DNA from: Priestia aryabhattai B8W22
GTDB taxonomy: Bacteria; Bacillota; Bacilli; Bacillales; Bacillaceae_H
Assembly (NCBI RefSeq): GCF_000956595.1
Contig: NZ_JYOO01000016.1
Span: 55,559 to 119,558 of the forward strand
Length of the DNA stretch: 64,000 bases
Direction of reading: 5' to 3'
Shown: positions 57,278-64,000 of the stretch, one piece after another
Layout: each line of letters starts with the position of its first letter
How positions within the stretch are numbered: position 1 is the stretch's first letter
The notes under the pieces: generated by a model
Database searches by the model: none
The model's input: the letters and a program-made list of their open reading frames with translations, nothing else
What the model was told of the DNA's origin: nothing
Position numbers and translations under genes: made by a program

Positions 57278-58639
57278 TTAAGCTGTTTCCATTGTTTCTT
57301 TTGTTAGCTGCATATGAATATTTAACGCCGTTTGTTTCCCTTGCTGAGCAGCTGTCACAACCATTGCTTCTCCTTGTCCTTTACCAAAAATGACGTCTCC
57401 GCAAGCAAATACTTTTGGATTTGATGTTTGAAACGTCTCTTGATTGATTAAGACAACTCCGTCTTCATGGTTCAGCTGGAATTGTTGAATCAAAGACAGG
57501 TATCGTTCTTGACCGATTGCTTTAACAACAGCATCTACTGGAATGGTAAACGTTGAACCTTCAACCGGAACAGGCTTTCTGCGGCCGTCTGCATCTGGAT
57601 CCGTTAACGTCATTTTTACGCATTCAATGCCGCTCACCTTACCATTTTCATCTCCAATAATTCGTATAGGAGACGTTAACCAGCGGAATTCAACACCATC
57701 TTGTTTCGCAAATTCAAATTCAAAATCGTAAGCCGTCATTTCTTCTCGTGTACGACGGTATAAAATTTGAACATTTTCAGCTCCCAAACGCACCGAACAC
57801 GTAGCACCATCAATGGCAGTATTTCCTGCCCCAATGACAGCCACACGCTTACCAACAAATTCTGTTGATAGCGCTTCTGACTTCGTTTTTTTCACGAAAT
57901 CAATCGCATCATACACGCCGTCTAGCTCTTCACCTTCAACATGTAGAGAAGGCACCTTACTCATACCAATAGCTAATACAACCGCGTCATATGACTGCAG
58001 TAATTCGCTTGGAAGAATATCTTCTCCAATTCTTACGTTCGTTTTAATTTTCACATCTAAGCTTTTTACTTGTTCAACTTCCCAGAATGAAATCGCTTGA
58101 GGAAGACGAAATGACACGATTCCATATGTATTTAACCCTCCTGCTTGTTTTTCCGCTTCAAAAATAGTTACGTCGTACCCAAATCGAGCCAGTTCTCTTG
58201 CTGCAGAGAGACCAGCCGGACCCCCACCAACAATCGCTACCTTTTTGCCGTTTGCTTTTCCTTTCTCAAACAGCACCTGTTCATTTTGAATAGCCCAATC
58301 CGTTGCGTAGCGCTGCAAATCTCCAATCATAATTGGTTTGGTTGAATGATTAAGCACACACGCGCCTTCACATAGTTCATCGGTTGGACAGACTCTCGAA
58401 CAGCTTGCTCCTACTGGGTTAGAAGACATAATCGTTTCGGCAGACCCTTTTAAATTGCCCGATGCAATTTTTTTAATAAACGTCGGGATGTCAATTCCTG
58501 TAGGGCATGCCTGAATACAGGGTGCATCATAACAGTACAAACATCGATTAGACTCTTCGACTGCTTCTCTATTGGACAACCCTTTTTCTACTTCATTAAA
58601 ATTTTGAATGATGGACGGCAAACTTTCCGGTGATCGCAT
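57278..58639 (-). CDS. preT: NAD-dependent dihydropyrimidine dehydrogenase, PreT subunit
   Basis: 453 residues, glutamate-synthase small-subunit-like flavoprotein. N-terminal iron-sulfur motifs CLYCYDAPCIQACP and CSRVCPTDELCEGAC, FAD site VAIVGGGPAGLSAAREL and NAD site VAVIGAGNTAIDGA. It passes electrons from NAD(P)H to PreA. ATG 58639 has GGGAGG upstream. First gene of the operon; a promoter with an overlapping cre lies just upstream. Confidence 0.94.
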   Translation of the reverse strand: MRSPESLPSIIQNFNEVEKGLSNREAVEESNRCLYCYDAPCIQACPTGIDIPTFIKKIASGNLKGSAETIMSSNPVGASCSRVCPTDELCEGACVLNHSTKPIMIGDLQRYATDWAIQNEQVLFEKGKANGKKVAIVGGGPAGLSAARELARFGYDVTIFEAEKQAGGLNTYGIVSFRLPQAISFWEVEQVKSLDVKIKTNVRIGEDILPSELLQSYDAVVLAIGMSKVPSLHVEGEELDGVYDAIDFVKKTKSEALSTEFVGKRVAVIGAGNTAIDGATCSVRLGAENVQILYRRTREEMTAYDFEFEFAKQDGVEFRWLTSPIRIIGDENGKVSGIECVKMTLTDPDADGRRKPVPVEGSTFTIPVDAVVKAIGQERYLSLIQQFQLNHEDGVVLINQETFQTSNPKVFACGDVIFGKGQGEAMVVTAAQQGKQTALNIHMQLTKETMETA

Positions 58640-58680
58640 TGCATCAACCTCCCAAGAATATCTGTTGATAAAAGCTAAAT

Positions 58681-58694
58681 TGAAAGCGCTTACA
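58681..58694. promoter_or_regulatory. Perfect cre site (CcpA) at the preT promoter
   Basis: TGAAAGCGCTTACA (minus strand TGTAAGCGCTTTCA) matches all 14 positions of TGWAANCGNTNWCA and overlaps the -10 of the preT promoter. Confidence 0.85.
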
Positions 58695-58719
58695 TATTTT
58701 TTATATACGTTATTTTCAA
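58691..58719 (-). promoter_or_regulatory. Putative sigma-A promoter of preT-preA-hydA
   Basis: On the minus strand TTGAAA (58719-58714), a 17-base spacer and TATGTA (58696-58691). The cre overlaps the -10, so CcpA would block polymerase. Confidence 0.65.
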
Positions 58720-58824
58720 CTTCTACTTTGGTAAAATGTATTACTAACTTTATTGTACAAAACGACCGTCTGTTCTTCATTATACATTATGTTAAAAAAT
58801 TCAGACTATTTACTATTCACTATG

Positions 58825-58860
58825 TAAAAAGCCCCGCTTTTATATAAAAGCGAGGCTTCA
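58825..58860 (-). terminator. Terminator of yqjE
   Basis: On the minus strand AAGCCTCGCTTTTATA pairs with TATAAAAGCGGGGCTT, then TTT, just after the yqjE stop. Confidence 0.9.
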
Positions 58861-58864
58861 GCTA

Positions 58865-59983
58865 TTATTTTGCTACTTCTTTAATAATCGACACTACTAA
58901 TTCAGATATCTTCACTAGTTCTTCTACCGGAATTTTTTCATTTGTTGTATGAATATCTTCATAACCAACTGCTAAGTTGACCGTTGGGATATCAAAGCCT
59001 GCAATTACATTTGCATCGCTTCCGCCTCCGCTTTGAAGCAAGCGTGAAGGACGATCGATATTGGCCACCGCTTTTTTAGCAACTTCCACAACATGATCTC
59101 CATCGCCAAATTTAAAGCCTGGATACATCACTTTAATATCAACTTCTGCATGTCCGCCCATTTCTTGTGCAGCTGTTTCAAATGCTTCTTTCATTTTGGC
59201 TACTTGTGCTTCCATTTTTTCTGGAATTAATGAACGAGCTTCTGCTAAAATATCGACGCGGTCACACACGATATTTGTTTGTGTTCCGCCTTCAAAACGT
59301 CCAATATTCGCTGTAGTCTCTTCATCAATACGTCCAAGCGGCATTTTAGAAATGGCTCTTGAAGCAATTGTAATAGCAGAAACGCCTCGTTCAGGAGCTA
59401 CACCTGCATGAGCTGTTTTTCCATAAATTGTTGCATTTACTTTTGCTTGCGTCGGCGCAGCAACGATAATGTCTCCCACTTTGCCATCGCTATCTAAAGC
59501 ATAGCCGAATTTTGCTGTTACGAGACTAGAATCAAGAGCTTTAGCACCCACTAAGCCAGATTCTTCTCCTACTGTAATAATAAATTCAATTTTTCCGTGC
59601 GCGATGTTTTCTTCTTTTAATACGGTGATTGCTTCTAGCATTGCTGCTAAGCCTGCTTTATCATCCGCACCAAGAATCGTTGTGCCGTCACTTTTAATAT
59701 ACCCATCTTCAATCGATGGTTTAATACCGTTTCCAGGTACGACTGTATCCATATGAGAAGTAAAGTAGATTGTGTCTACGCCTTCTTTTGTAGCTGGCAG
59801 TGTGCAGATTAAGTTGTTGGCTCCATGGCCCGTTTTTTCTTTGGCATCATCTTCTACTACTTCGACACCTAATGCAGTAAATTTTTCTTTTAGTACAACA
59901 GCAATTTTTTCTTCATGCTTTGTTTCTGAATCTACTTGTACTAATTCAATAAATAAATCAACGATTCGTTGTTCATTAATCAT
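58865..59983 (-). CDS. yqjE: M20 family metallopeptidase YqjE (PepT-like)
   Basis: 372 residues. Zinc ligands in FTSHMDTVVPG, ILGADDKAGLAAMLEA, VGEESGLVGAK and near the end in VGYEDIHTTNE; a dimerisation domain lies between. It resembles tripeptidase T-like proteins, not the N-carbamoyl amidohydrolase branch, whose motif is GSHxDTV with GGxxDG. Same order as B. subtilis yqjE-yqjD-yqjC. ATG 59983 has GGAGGG upstream. Confidence 0.9.
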   Translation of the reverse strand: MINEQRIVDLFIELVQVDSETKHEEKIAVVLKEKFTALGVEVVEDDAKEKTGHGANNLICTLPATKEGVDTIYFTSHMDTVVPGNGIKPSIEDGYIKSDGTTILGADDKAGLAAMLEAITVLKEENIAHGKIEFIITVGEESGLVGAKALDSSLVTAKFGYALDSDGKVGDIIVAAPTQAKVNATIYGKTAHAGVAPERGVSAITIASRAISKMPLGRIDEETTANIGRFEGGTQTNIVCDRVDILAEARSLIPEKMEAQVAKMKEAFETAAQEMGGHAEVDIKVMYPGFKFGDGDHVVEVAKKAVANIDRPSRLLQSGGGSDANVIAGFDIPTVNLAVGYEDIHTTNEKIPVEELVKISELVVSIIKEVAK

Positions 59984-60008
59984 AATATGTAATCCCTCCA
60001 AAAATAAC

Positions 60009-61559
60009 CTACAATGGTATGTTACCATGTTTCTTTGCTGGACGCTCTTCCTTTTTATTGTGCAACATTTCAAGCGCTTGTATTAATTTTATTCGTGTTT
60101 CCCGAGGATCGATAACATCATCGACCATTCCAGCGCTTGCCGCTACGTAAGGATTAGCAAATTTCTCGCGATACTGCTCAATTTTTTCGTGTCTTGTTTC
60201 ATCTGGATTTTCACTGCCTCGAATGTCGTTTGCAAAGATAATATTTGCCGCACCTTGAGGACCCATAACAGCAATTTCTGCATTAGGCCACGAATACACA
60301 AGGTCTGCTCCAATCGATTTACTATTTAAAGCTACATACGCACCCCCGTACGCCTTTCGCAAGATCACCGTGATTTTCGGAACGGTAGCTTCGGAGTATG
60401 CATATAAAATTTTAGCACCATGTCGTATAATTCCGCCATGTTCCTGCTTGATACCTGGGAAAAAACCTGTAACATCTTCAAATGTAATAAGTGGGATATT
60501 AAATGAATCGCAAAACCGAATAAATCTTGCTGCTTTATCTGAGGAGTTAATATCTAAACTGCCTGCCATTACTTTAGGCTGGTTACACACAAGTCCGACA
60601 ACTTTTCCATCTATGCGGGCAAAACCAATGACAATATTTCTGGCAAAGTCTTTTTGTACTTCAAAAAATGAGTGCTCGTCCACTACTTGGTGAACGACTT
60701 GACGCACATCGTAAGGACGCACGGCATCAAACGGGACAACATCTAATAAATCCGGACGATAATGATTACTCTGTACCTCTGAAGCTAAAGGAGGCTGCTC
60801 TTGACTAGACTGTGGAAGATAGCTTAAGAGCGTTCGTACTTGTTCTAGTACCTCTTGTTCCGTTGCACCCCTAAAATGGGCATTACCGCTAATTTCGTTA
60901 TGAACAGCTGCTCCTCCAAGATTTTCCGAGGAAATGCTTTCTCCCGTTACCGTTTCAATTACTTTTGGTCCTGTAATGAACATTTGACTTGTTTCTTCTA
61001 CCATAAAAACAAAGTCCGTAATCGCCGGTGAGTACACGGCTCCGCCTGCACAAGGACCCATGATAACAGATATTTGAGGCATAACACCCGAATAAATGGC
61101 GTTTCGATAAAAAATATGACCGTATCCGTCAAGGGACATAACGCCCTCTTGAATACGAGCCCCGCCTGAATCATTTAAACCAATAAACGGCACGCCTGTT
61201 TTAGCCGCTAAATCCATTACGTGCGCGATTTTTTTAGCATGCATTTCACCTAACGCGCCTCCGAATACTGTAAAATCTTGCGAAAACAAATAGACTGAGC
61301 GACCGTTTACCTTGCCATAACCTGTTACTACCCCGTCCCCTGGGCCTACTTGACTATTCATACTGAAATCAGCACACCGATGTTCAATAAACGGATTTAA
61401 TTCGACAAATGTATGTTCATCCAAAAGAATTTCAATTCGTTCGCGTGCTGTTAATTTCCCTTTATGGTGCTGTTTTTCAATTTTTTCGTCTCCACCGCCT
61501 AACTCGATTTTCCGGCGTTTATCGTACAATTCATTTAATTTATCATAGATGTCAACCAT
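60009..61559 (-). CDS. yqjD: Acyl-CoA carboxylase carboxyltransferase subunit (MmdA/PccB-like, YqjD)
   Basis: 516 residues. Two crotonase-like halves of the biotin-dependent carboxyltransferase fold (GDGVVTGYGKVNGR, GLNDSGGARIQEGV, MGPCAGGAVYSPA, and later IRHGAKILYAYSEATVP). Related to propionyl-CoA carboxylase beta and methylmalonyl-CoA decarboxylase alpha. No biotin carrier or biotin carboxylase gene is in the window. It overlaps the end of yqjC by eight bases. Confidence 0.92.
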   Translation of the reverse strand: MVDIYDKLNELYDKRRKIELGGGDEKIEKQHHKGKLTARERIEILLDEHTFVELNPFIEHRCADFSMNSQVGPGDGVVTGYGKVNGRSVYLFSQDFTVFGGALGEMHAKKIAHVMDLAAKTGVPFIGLNDSGGARIQEGVMSLDGYGHIFYRNAIYSGVMPQISVIMGPCAGGAVYSPAITDFVFMVEETSQMFITGPKVIETVTGESISSENLGGAAVHNEISGNAHFRGATEQEVLEQVRTLLSYLPQSSQEQPPLASEVQSNHYRPDLLDVVPFDAVRPYDVRQVVHQVVDEHSFFEVQKDFARNIVIGFARIDGKVVGLVCNQPKVMAGSLDINSSDKAARFIRFCDSFNIPLITFEDVTGFFPGIKQEHGGIIRHGAKILYAYSEATVPKITVILRKAYGGAYVALNSKSIGADLVYSWPNAEIAVMGPQGAANIIFANDIRGSENPDETRHEKIEQYREKFANPYVAASAGMVDDVIDPRETRIKLIQALEMLHNKKEERPAKKHGNIPL

Positions 61560-61977
61560 GTTTCTTCTCCTCCTCTAGTGTTTTTTCACAGAGCTCATAA
61601 AGAACACCGTTTGCTGACTTTGGATGCAAAAAAGCAATGGATGCTTCCCCTGCACCTTTTCGCGGAACATCGTCAATCATTTGTACACCCTTTTCCTTTA
61701 ACTCGTTAATCCGTTCTTCAATCGTACGCACACCTAAAGCAACATGGTGAAGACCTTCACCTCTCTTTTTGATGAACGCACCCACTGCACTGTCTTCAAA
61801 AAGCGGCTCTAATAATTCAATTTTTACGTTGCCGCACTGAATAAAAGCAACTTTTACTCCTTGTTCTTCTACTTCTTCTACTTTTAATAGAGACAGTCCT
61901 AATACCTTTTCATAAAAAGGGAGGCTGCCTTCAATTGACTTTACAGCTACTCCTATGTGATCAATTCCTTTTATCAT
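61552..61977 (-). CDS. yqjC: Methylmalonyl-CoA epimerase-like VOC protein (YqjC)
   Basis: 141 residues, two VOC modules. Metal ligands are expected at IDHIGVAV (His), IELLEP (Glu), LHHVALGV (His) and VLYELCE (Glu). Beside an acyl-CoA carboxyltransferase it fits methylmalonyl-CoA epimerase. ATG 61977 has AGAGGTGAG upstream; the 78-codon longer frame is not real. Confidence 0.9.
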   Translation of the reverse strand: MIKGIDHIGVAVKSIEGSLPFYEKVLGLSLLKVEEVEEQGVKVAFIQCGNVKIELLEPLFEDSAVGAFIKKRGEGLHHVALGVRTIEERINELKEKGVQMIDDVPRKGAGEASIAFLHPKSANGVLYELCEKTLEEEKKHG

Positions 61978-62125
61978 TTTCTCACCTCTTAAAAAAGCGT
62001 TTTCATTTACACATATTCTTGAAAACAAAAGAAATCTCCTGCTCGCGTATCTACAGAAAGTTGCTTGTCTAAGCAGCGGAAGACATGTAAAATAAGAAAA
62101 AAATGTGTAGGAGGACTTTGGTTGT

Positions 62126-62221
62126 ATGTCTAATAAGAAAATCCAAAAAACCGTTGTGTTTTTAATGCTTCTTGTCATGTTAATATCTACGCTTTTAGCG
62201 GGACTTGCCATGTGGTTTTAA
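62126..62221 (+). CDS. prli42: Stressosome-associated miniprotein Prli42
   Basis: 31 residues: SNKKIQKTVVF followed by one membrane segment (VFLMLLVMLISTLLAGLAM). This is the pattern of the Prli42 miniprotein of Listeria and Bacillus, which anchors the stressosome in the membrane. AGGAGG lies upstream of the ATG. It is divergent from yqjC. Confidence 0.88.
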   Translation: MSNKKIQKTVVFLMLLVMLISTLLAGLAMWF

Positions 62222-62280
62222 TCGGAACTGATGACTAAAAACATAGATGCACTGCTGTTTTTTTGTGCAATGCAAACATA

Positions 62281-62314
62281 TAAAAAAGACTGGTGACTAG
62301 TCACCAGTCTTTTG
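62281..62314. terminator. Bidirectional terminator between prli42 and yqjB
   Basis: AAAAAAGACTGGTGACTAG and its complement form a perfect palindrome containing the yqjB stop codon. Confidence 0.9.
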
Positions 62315-62821
62315 CTGTATATTCACAATGCCTTTTTGAGCAGCTAACTCTTCAAAAGATTGATCTGTAGATACAATCCATACTTTTGTACCTAACGGAA
62401 CTTGATCATATAAATGGCTTACTTCATGATTTTCCACGCGAATACAGCCATTCGATACATATTTACCGATGGAATCCGGCTGATTTGTACCGTGAATGCC
62501 ATAAATACGTCCGTCAGTCTCTCTTGCATCAAACCCAATCCACCTTATACCTAGAGGATTTTGAGGAGCGCCTCCTTCAATGTTACTTCTCCGATAATAA
62601 GGATTAACAGCTTTTACTGTTACCGTGAACTCCCCTTCGGGCGTCAGATTAACTGTTTTCCCCGTTGCTACTTTAATAATTTGTTTAATTTCTTTATTTT
62701 GAATATAAGCAAGCTCATTGCTTTGTTTATTAATAATAATATAAGGATCATTTGGCAACGGATTTTCTCCTAATGGCCAAACCGGAGATAGTAGTAAAAG
62801 GATAAAAGCAAATACATGCAC
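62297..62821 (-). CDS. yqjB: L,D-transpeptidase (YkuD domain, YqjB)
   Basis: 174 residues. Signal peptide or anchor about 1-20, then a YkuD catalytic domain with the His in YGIHGTNQP and the catalytic Cys in SNGCIRVEN. It would cross-link or anchor peptidoglycan via diaminopimelate. GTG 62821 is chosen since AAGGTGG is correctly spaced; GTG codons at 62830 and 62833 are alternatives. Confidence 0.9.
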   Translation of the reverse strand: MHVFAFILLLLSPVWPLGENPLPNDPYIIINKQSNELAYIQNKEIKQIIKVATGKTVNLTPEGEFTVTVKAVNPYYRRSNIEGGAPQNPLGIRWIGFDARETDGRIYGIHGTNQPDSIGKYVSNGCIRVENHEVSHLYDQVPLGTKVWIVSTDQSFEELAAQKGIVNIQQKTGD

Positions 62822-62851
62822 GTAATCCACCACCTTACGTTAGTCCTAAAT

Positions 62852-62881
62852 AAAGGAAAAGAGATATATCTCTTTTCCTTT
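62852..62881 (-). terminator. Terminator of yqjA
   Basis: AAAGGAAAAGAGATA and its exact complement form a perfect palindrome about 40 bases after yqjA, upstream of the yqjB start. Confidence 0.75.
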
Positions 62882-62919
62882 TTAGTGTTCGTAGGGACGA
62901 TGAACAACATGCATGCTGT

Positions 62920-63870
62920 TTAACTTATTTTTAAAGTTTGTTTAATAACCAAATATTGTTCAATCTCTTTGACTACGTGCAATAAATCGGCCCGCGCTTC
63001 GAACTCTTCCCGCGTTTTGGGAAGAGGCATCTCTGCAAACGATTCTCGTAAATGCTGAAGTTTGGCTAAAAATAATTTTGCTGTATTACCGGGGTGAATG
63101 GATAGGCTTAATTCTTCAATAAAATCAGCAATCATGTATCGCTGTTCTACTACCAAATCAATAGCGGTAATGAGAGGAAGCGTACGCTCAATAATTTCAA
63201 GCTGTTTTTCACGAATTTTAAAATAGCGGTAATAATAATTTTCCCCACGCACAAAATGATTTTCTACATCACGAAACGCAAGGCTTTTTGCTTTTTCTAA
63301 AATTTTTACCGTATCTGCAATTTCCTTACCGTCCCAGCTGCTGTCATTGGTTCTGAGATACAGGGCAATTTCTTTTAACATCGACCGGAAATTTTCTTCA
63401 ATTTCTTGCTGATACGTGCGAAGCTCTTGATCTAAACTTGGCATGTATAAATTCACAAGCAGGGCAACACCTATTCCAATTACAATTAAGCCAAGTTCAT
63501 TAAAAACGATTCCCCATGTCATATTGCCTTTGGAATAAATATGAAGCAAAATAACGGAGCTTGTCACAATGCCTGCATTCACTTTGAATATAACCGTAAC
63601 CGGGATAAACAAAAGGAGCATCAGTCCTATAACAAGTGGATGATAAGCAATCCCTTCAAAGAATATAAAAGAAAACAGAATAGATAAAGAACAAGCAATA
63701 AAACGATCGCTTGCACTTCGCAACGATTTTTTCTTTGAATTTTGAATGCACAAAATGGTGATAATTCCAGCTGATACAAAAAACTCGAGGTGAAAGAACT
63801 GAGCTATAATAATAGCCAGTGATGTACCGACGGCTGTTTTAATTGTCCGGTACCCGATTTTAAATTTCAT
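62920..63870 (-). CDS. yqjA: Aromatic acid exporter family protein (DUF939, YqjA)
   Basis: 316 residues. N-terminal half has about four to five membrane segments (IGYRTIKTAVGTSLAIIIAQ at the start). The C-terminal half (about 145-316) is a soluble helical domain. The ArAE/FUSC-like family, with unknown substrate in Bacillus. TAGGAG lies before the ATG. It is the last gene in the window; 63871-64000 holds its AT-rich upstream DNA with a TTGACA near 63983. Confidence 0.9.
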   Translation of the reverse strand: MKFKIGYRTIKTAVGTSLAIIIAQFFHLEFFVSAGIITILCIQNSKKKSLRSASDRFIACSLSILFSFIFFEGIAYHPLVIGLMLLLFIPVTVIFKVNAGIVTSSVILLHIYSKGNMTWGIVFNELGLIVIGIGVALLVNLYMPSLDQELRTYQQEIEENFRSMLKEIALYLRTNDSSWDGKEIADTVKILEKAKSLAFRDVENHFVRGENYYYRYFKIREKQLEIIERTLPLITAIDLVVEQRYMIADFIEELSLSIHPGNTAKLFLAKLQHLRESFAEMPLPKTREEFEARADLLHVVKEIEQYLVIKQTLKIS

Positions 63871-64000
63871 TTTCTAGACTCCTACATGTTGGTTTCTTTT
63901 TAGTGTGATAAAATGCTCTATTCTTTATTAACATGAATAGAAAAATAACACAACCTTAAATCTTGCTATACCGGATAATTGTCAATAAAAAAAAGTGCAG

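Noticed and set aside
58865..59983. YqjE as the missing N-carbamoyl-beta-alanine amidohydrolase
   Set aside because: It is M20, but its motifs (TSHMDTVVPG, ADDKAG) are PepT-like, it has its own terminator, and it is syntenic with B. subtilis yqjE.

Overview
The window is one continuous piece of a low-GC, endospore-forming Bacillaceae chromosome. Gene order and protein sequences point to Priestia (Bacillus) megaterium or a close relative. The backbone follows the Bacillus subtilis order recS-ypbB-fer-ribU-serA / resABCDE-rluB-spmBA-dacB / scpAB-ypuF-ribT / ppiB-ypuA-lysA / spoVA-sigF-spoIIAB-spoIIAA-dacF / punA-deoB-xerD-yqzK-fur-spoIIM / nudF-mciZ-yqkF-yqkE / yqkD-yqkB / yqjQ-yqjP-proI-namA-rnz / yqjE-yqjD-yqjC-prli42-yqjB-yqjA. 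No rRNA, tRNA, insertion sequence, prophage or CRISPR was seen.

Layout. Positions 1-7.1 kb hold a partial CPBP protease, the helicase RecS, YpbB, ferredoxin, the riboflavin transporter RibU with its FMN riboswitch, SerA, and an M23/LysM cell-wall hydrolase. Positions 7.2-18.2 kb hold the Res cytochrome c biogenesis and redox-signalling genes, RluB, the dacB-spmA-spmB spore-cortex operon and the ScpAB condensin subunits. Positions 18.3-23 kb hold small or single genes (YjcZ-like, YpuF, RibT, PpiB, YpuA, LysA). Positions 23-31 kb hold the forespore block: the spoVA dipicolinate-channel operon, then sigF-spoIIAB-spoIIAA and dacF. Positions 31-37.8 kb hold nucleoside salvage, XerD, Fur, SpoIIM, NudF and MciZ.

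Three stretches look like insertions into this backbone. (1) At 38.1-42.0 kb, scoAB, a thiolase and HMG-CoA lyase form an acetoacetate/leucine-end catabolic module with CcpA-type cre sites. (2) At 43.5 kb there is a CDGSH iron-sulfur miniprotein. (3) At 48.8-58.7 kb there is a cluster for reductive pyrimidine breakdown: preT, preA, dihydropyrimidinase, a PucR-type regulator, a semialdehyde dehydrogenase and a class III aminotransferase. Its first promoter carries a perfect cre. The cluster could carry uracil to acetyl-CoA except for one step: no N-carbamoyl-beta-alanine amidohydrolase is visible.

The main oddities are as follows. spoVAC is frameshifted in a run of seven A residues. Three copies of a hairpin-bearing intergenic repeat each lie just after the 3' end of a minus-strand gene, and one of them separates resABC from resDE. 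ResA has CKPC where B. subtilis has CEPC. A 13-bp inverted repeat lies upstream of the semialdehyde dehydrogenase. Several miniproteins are present (Prli42, an extended MciZ, a YjcZ-like protein, and two unrecognised proteins of 63 and 70 residues). The large majority of genes are on the minus strand. Intergenic spaces are mostly filled by clear Rho-independent terminators, many serving convergent genes.
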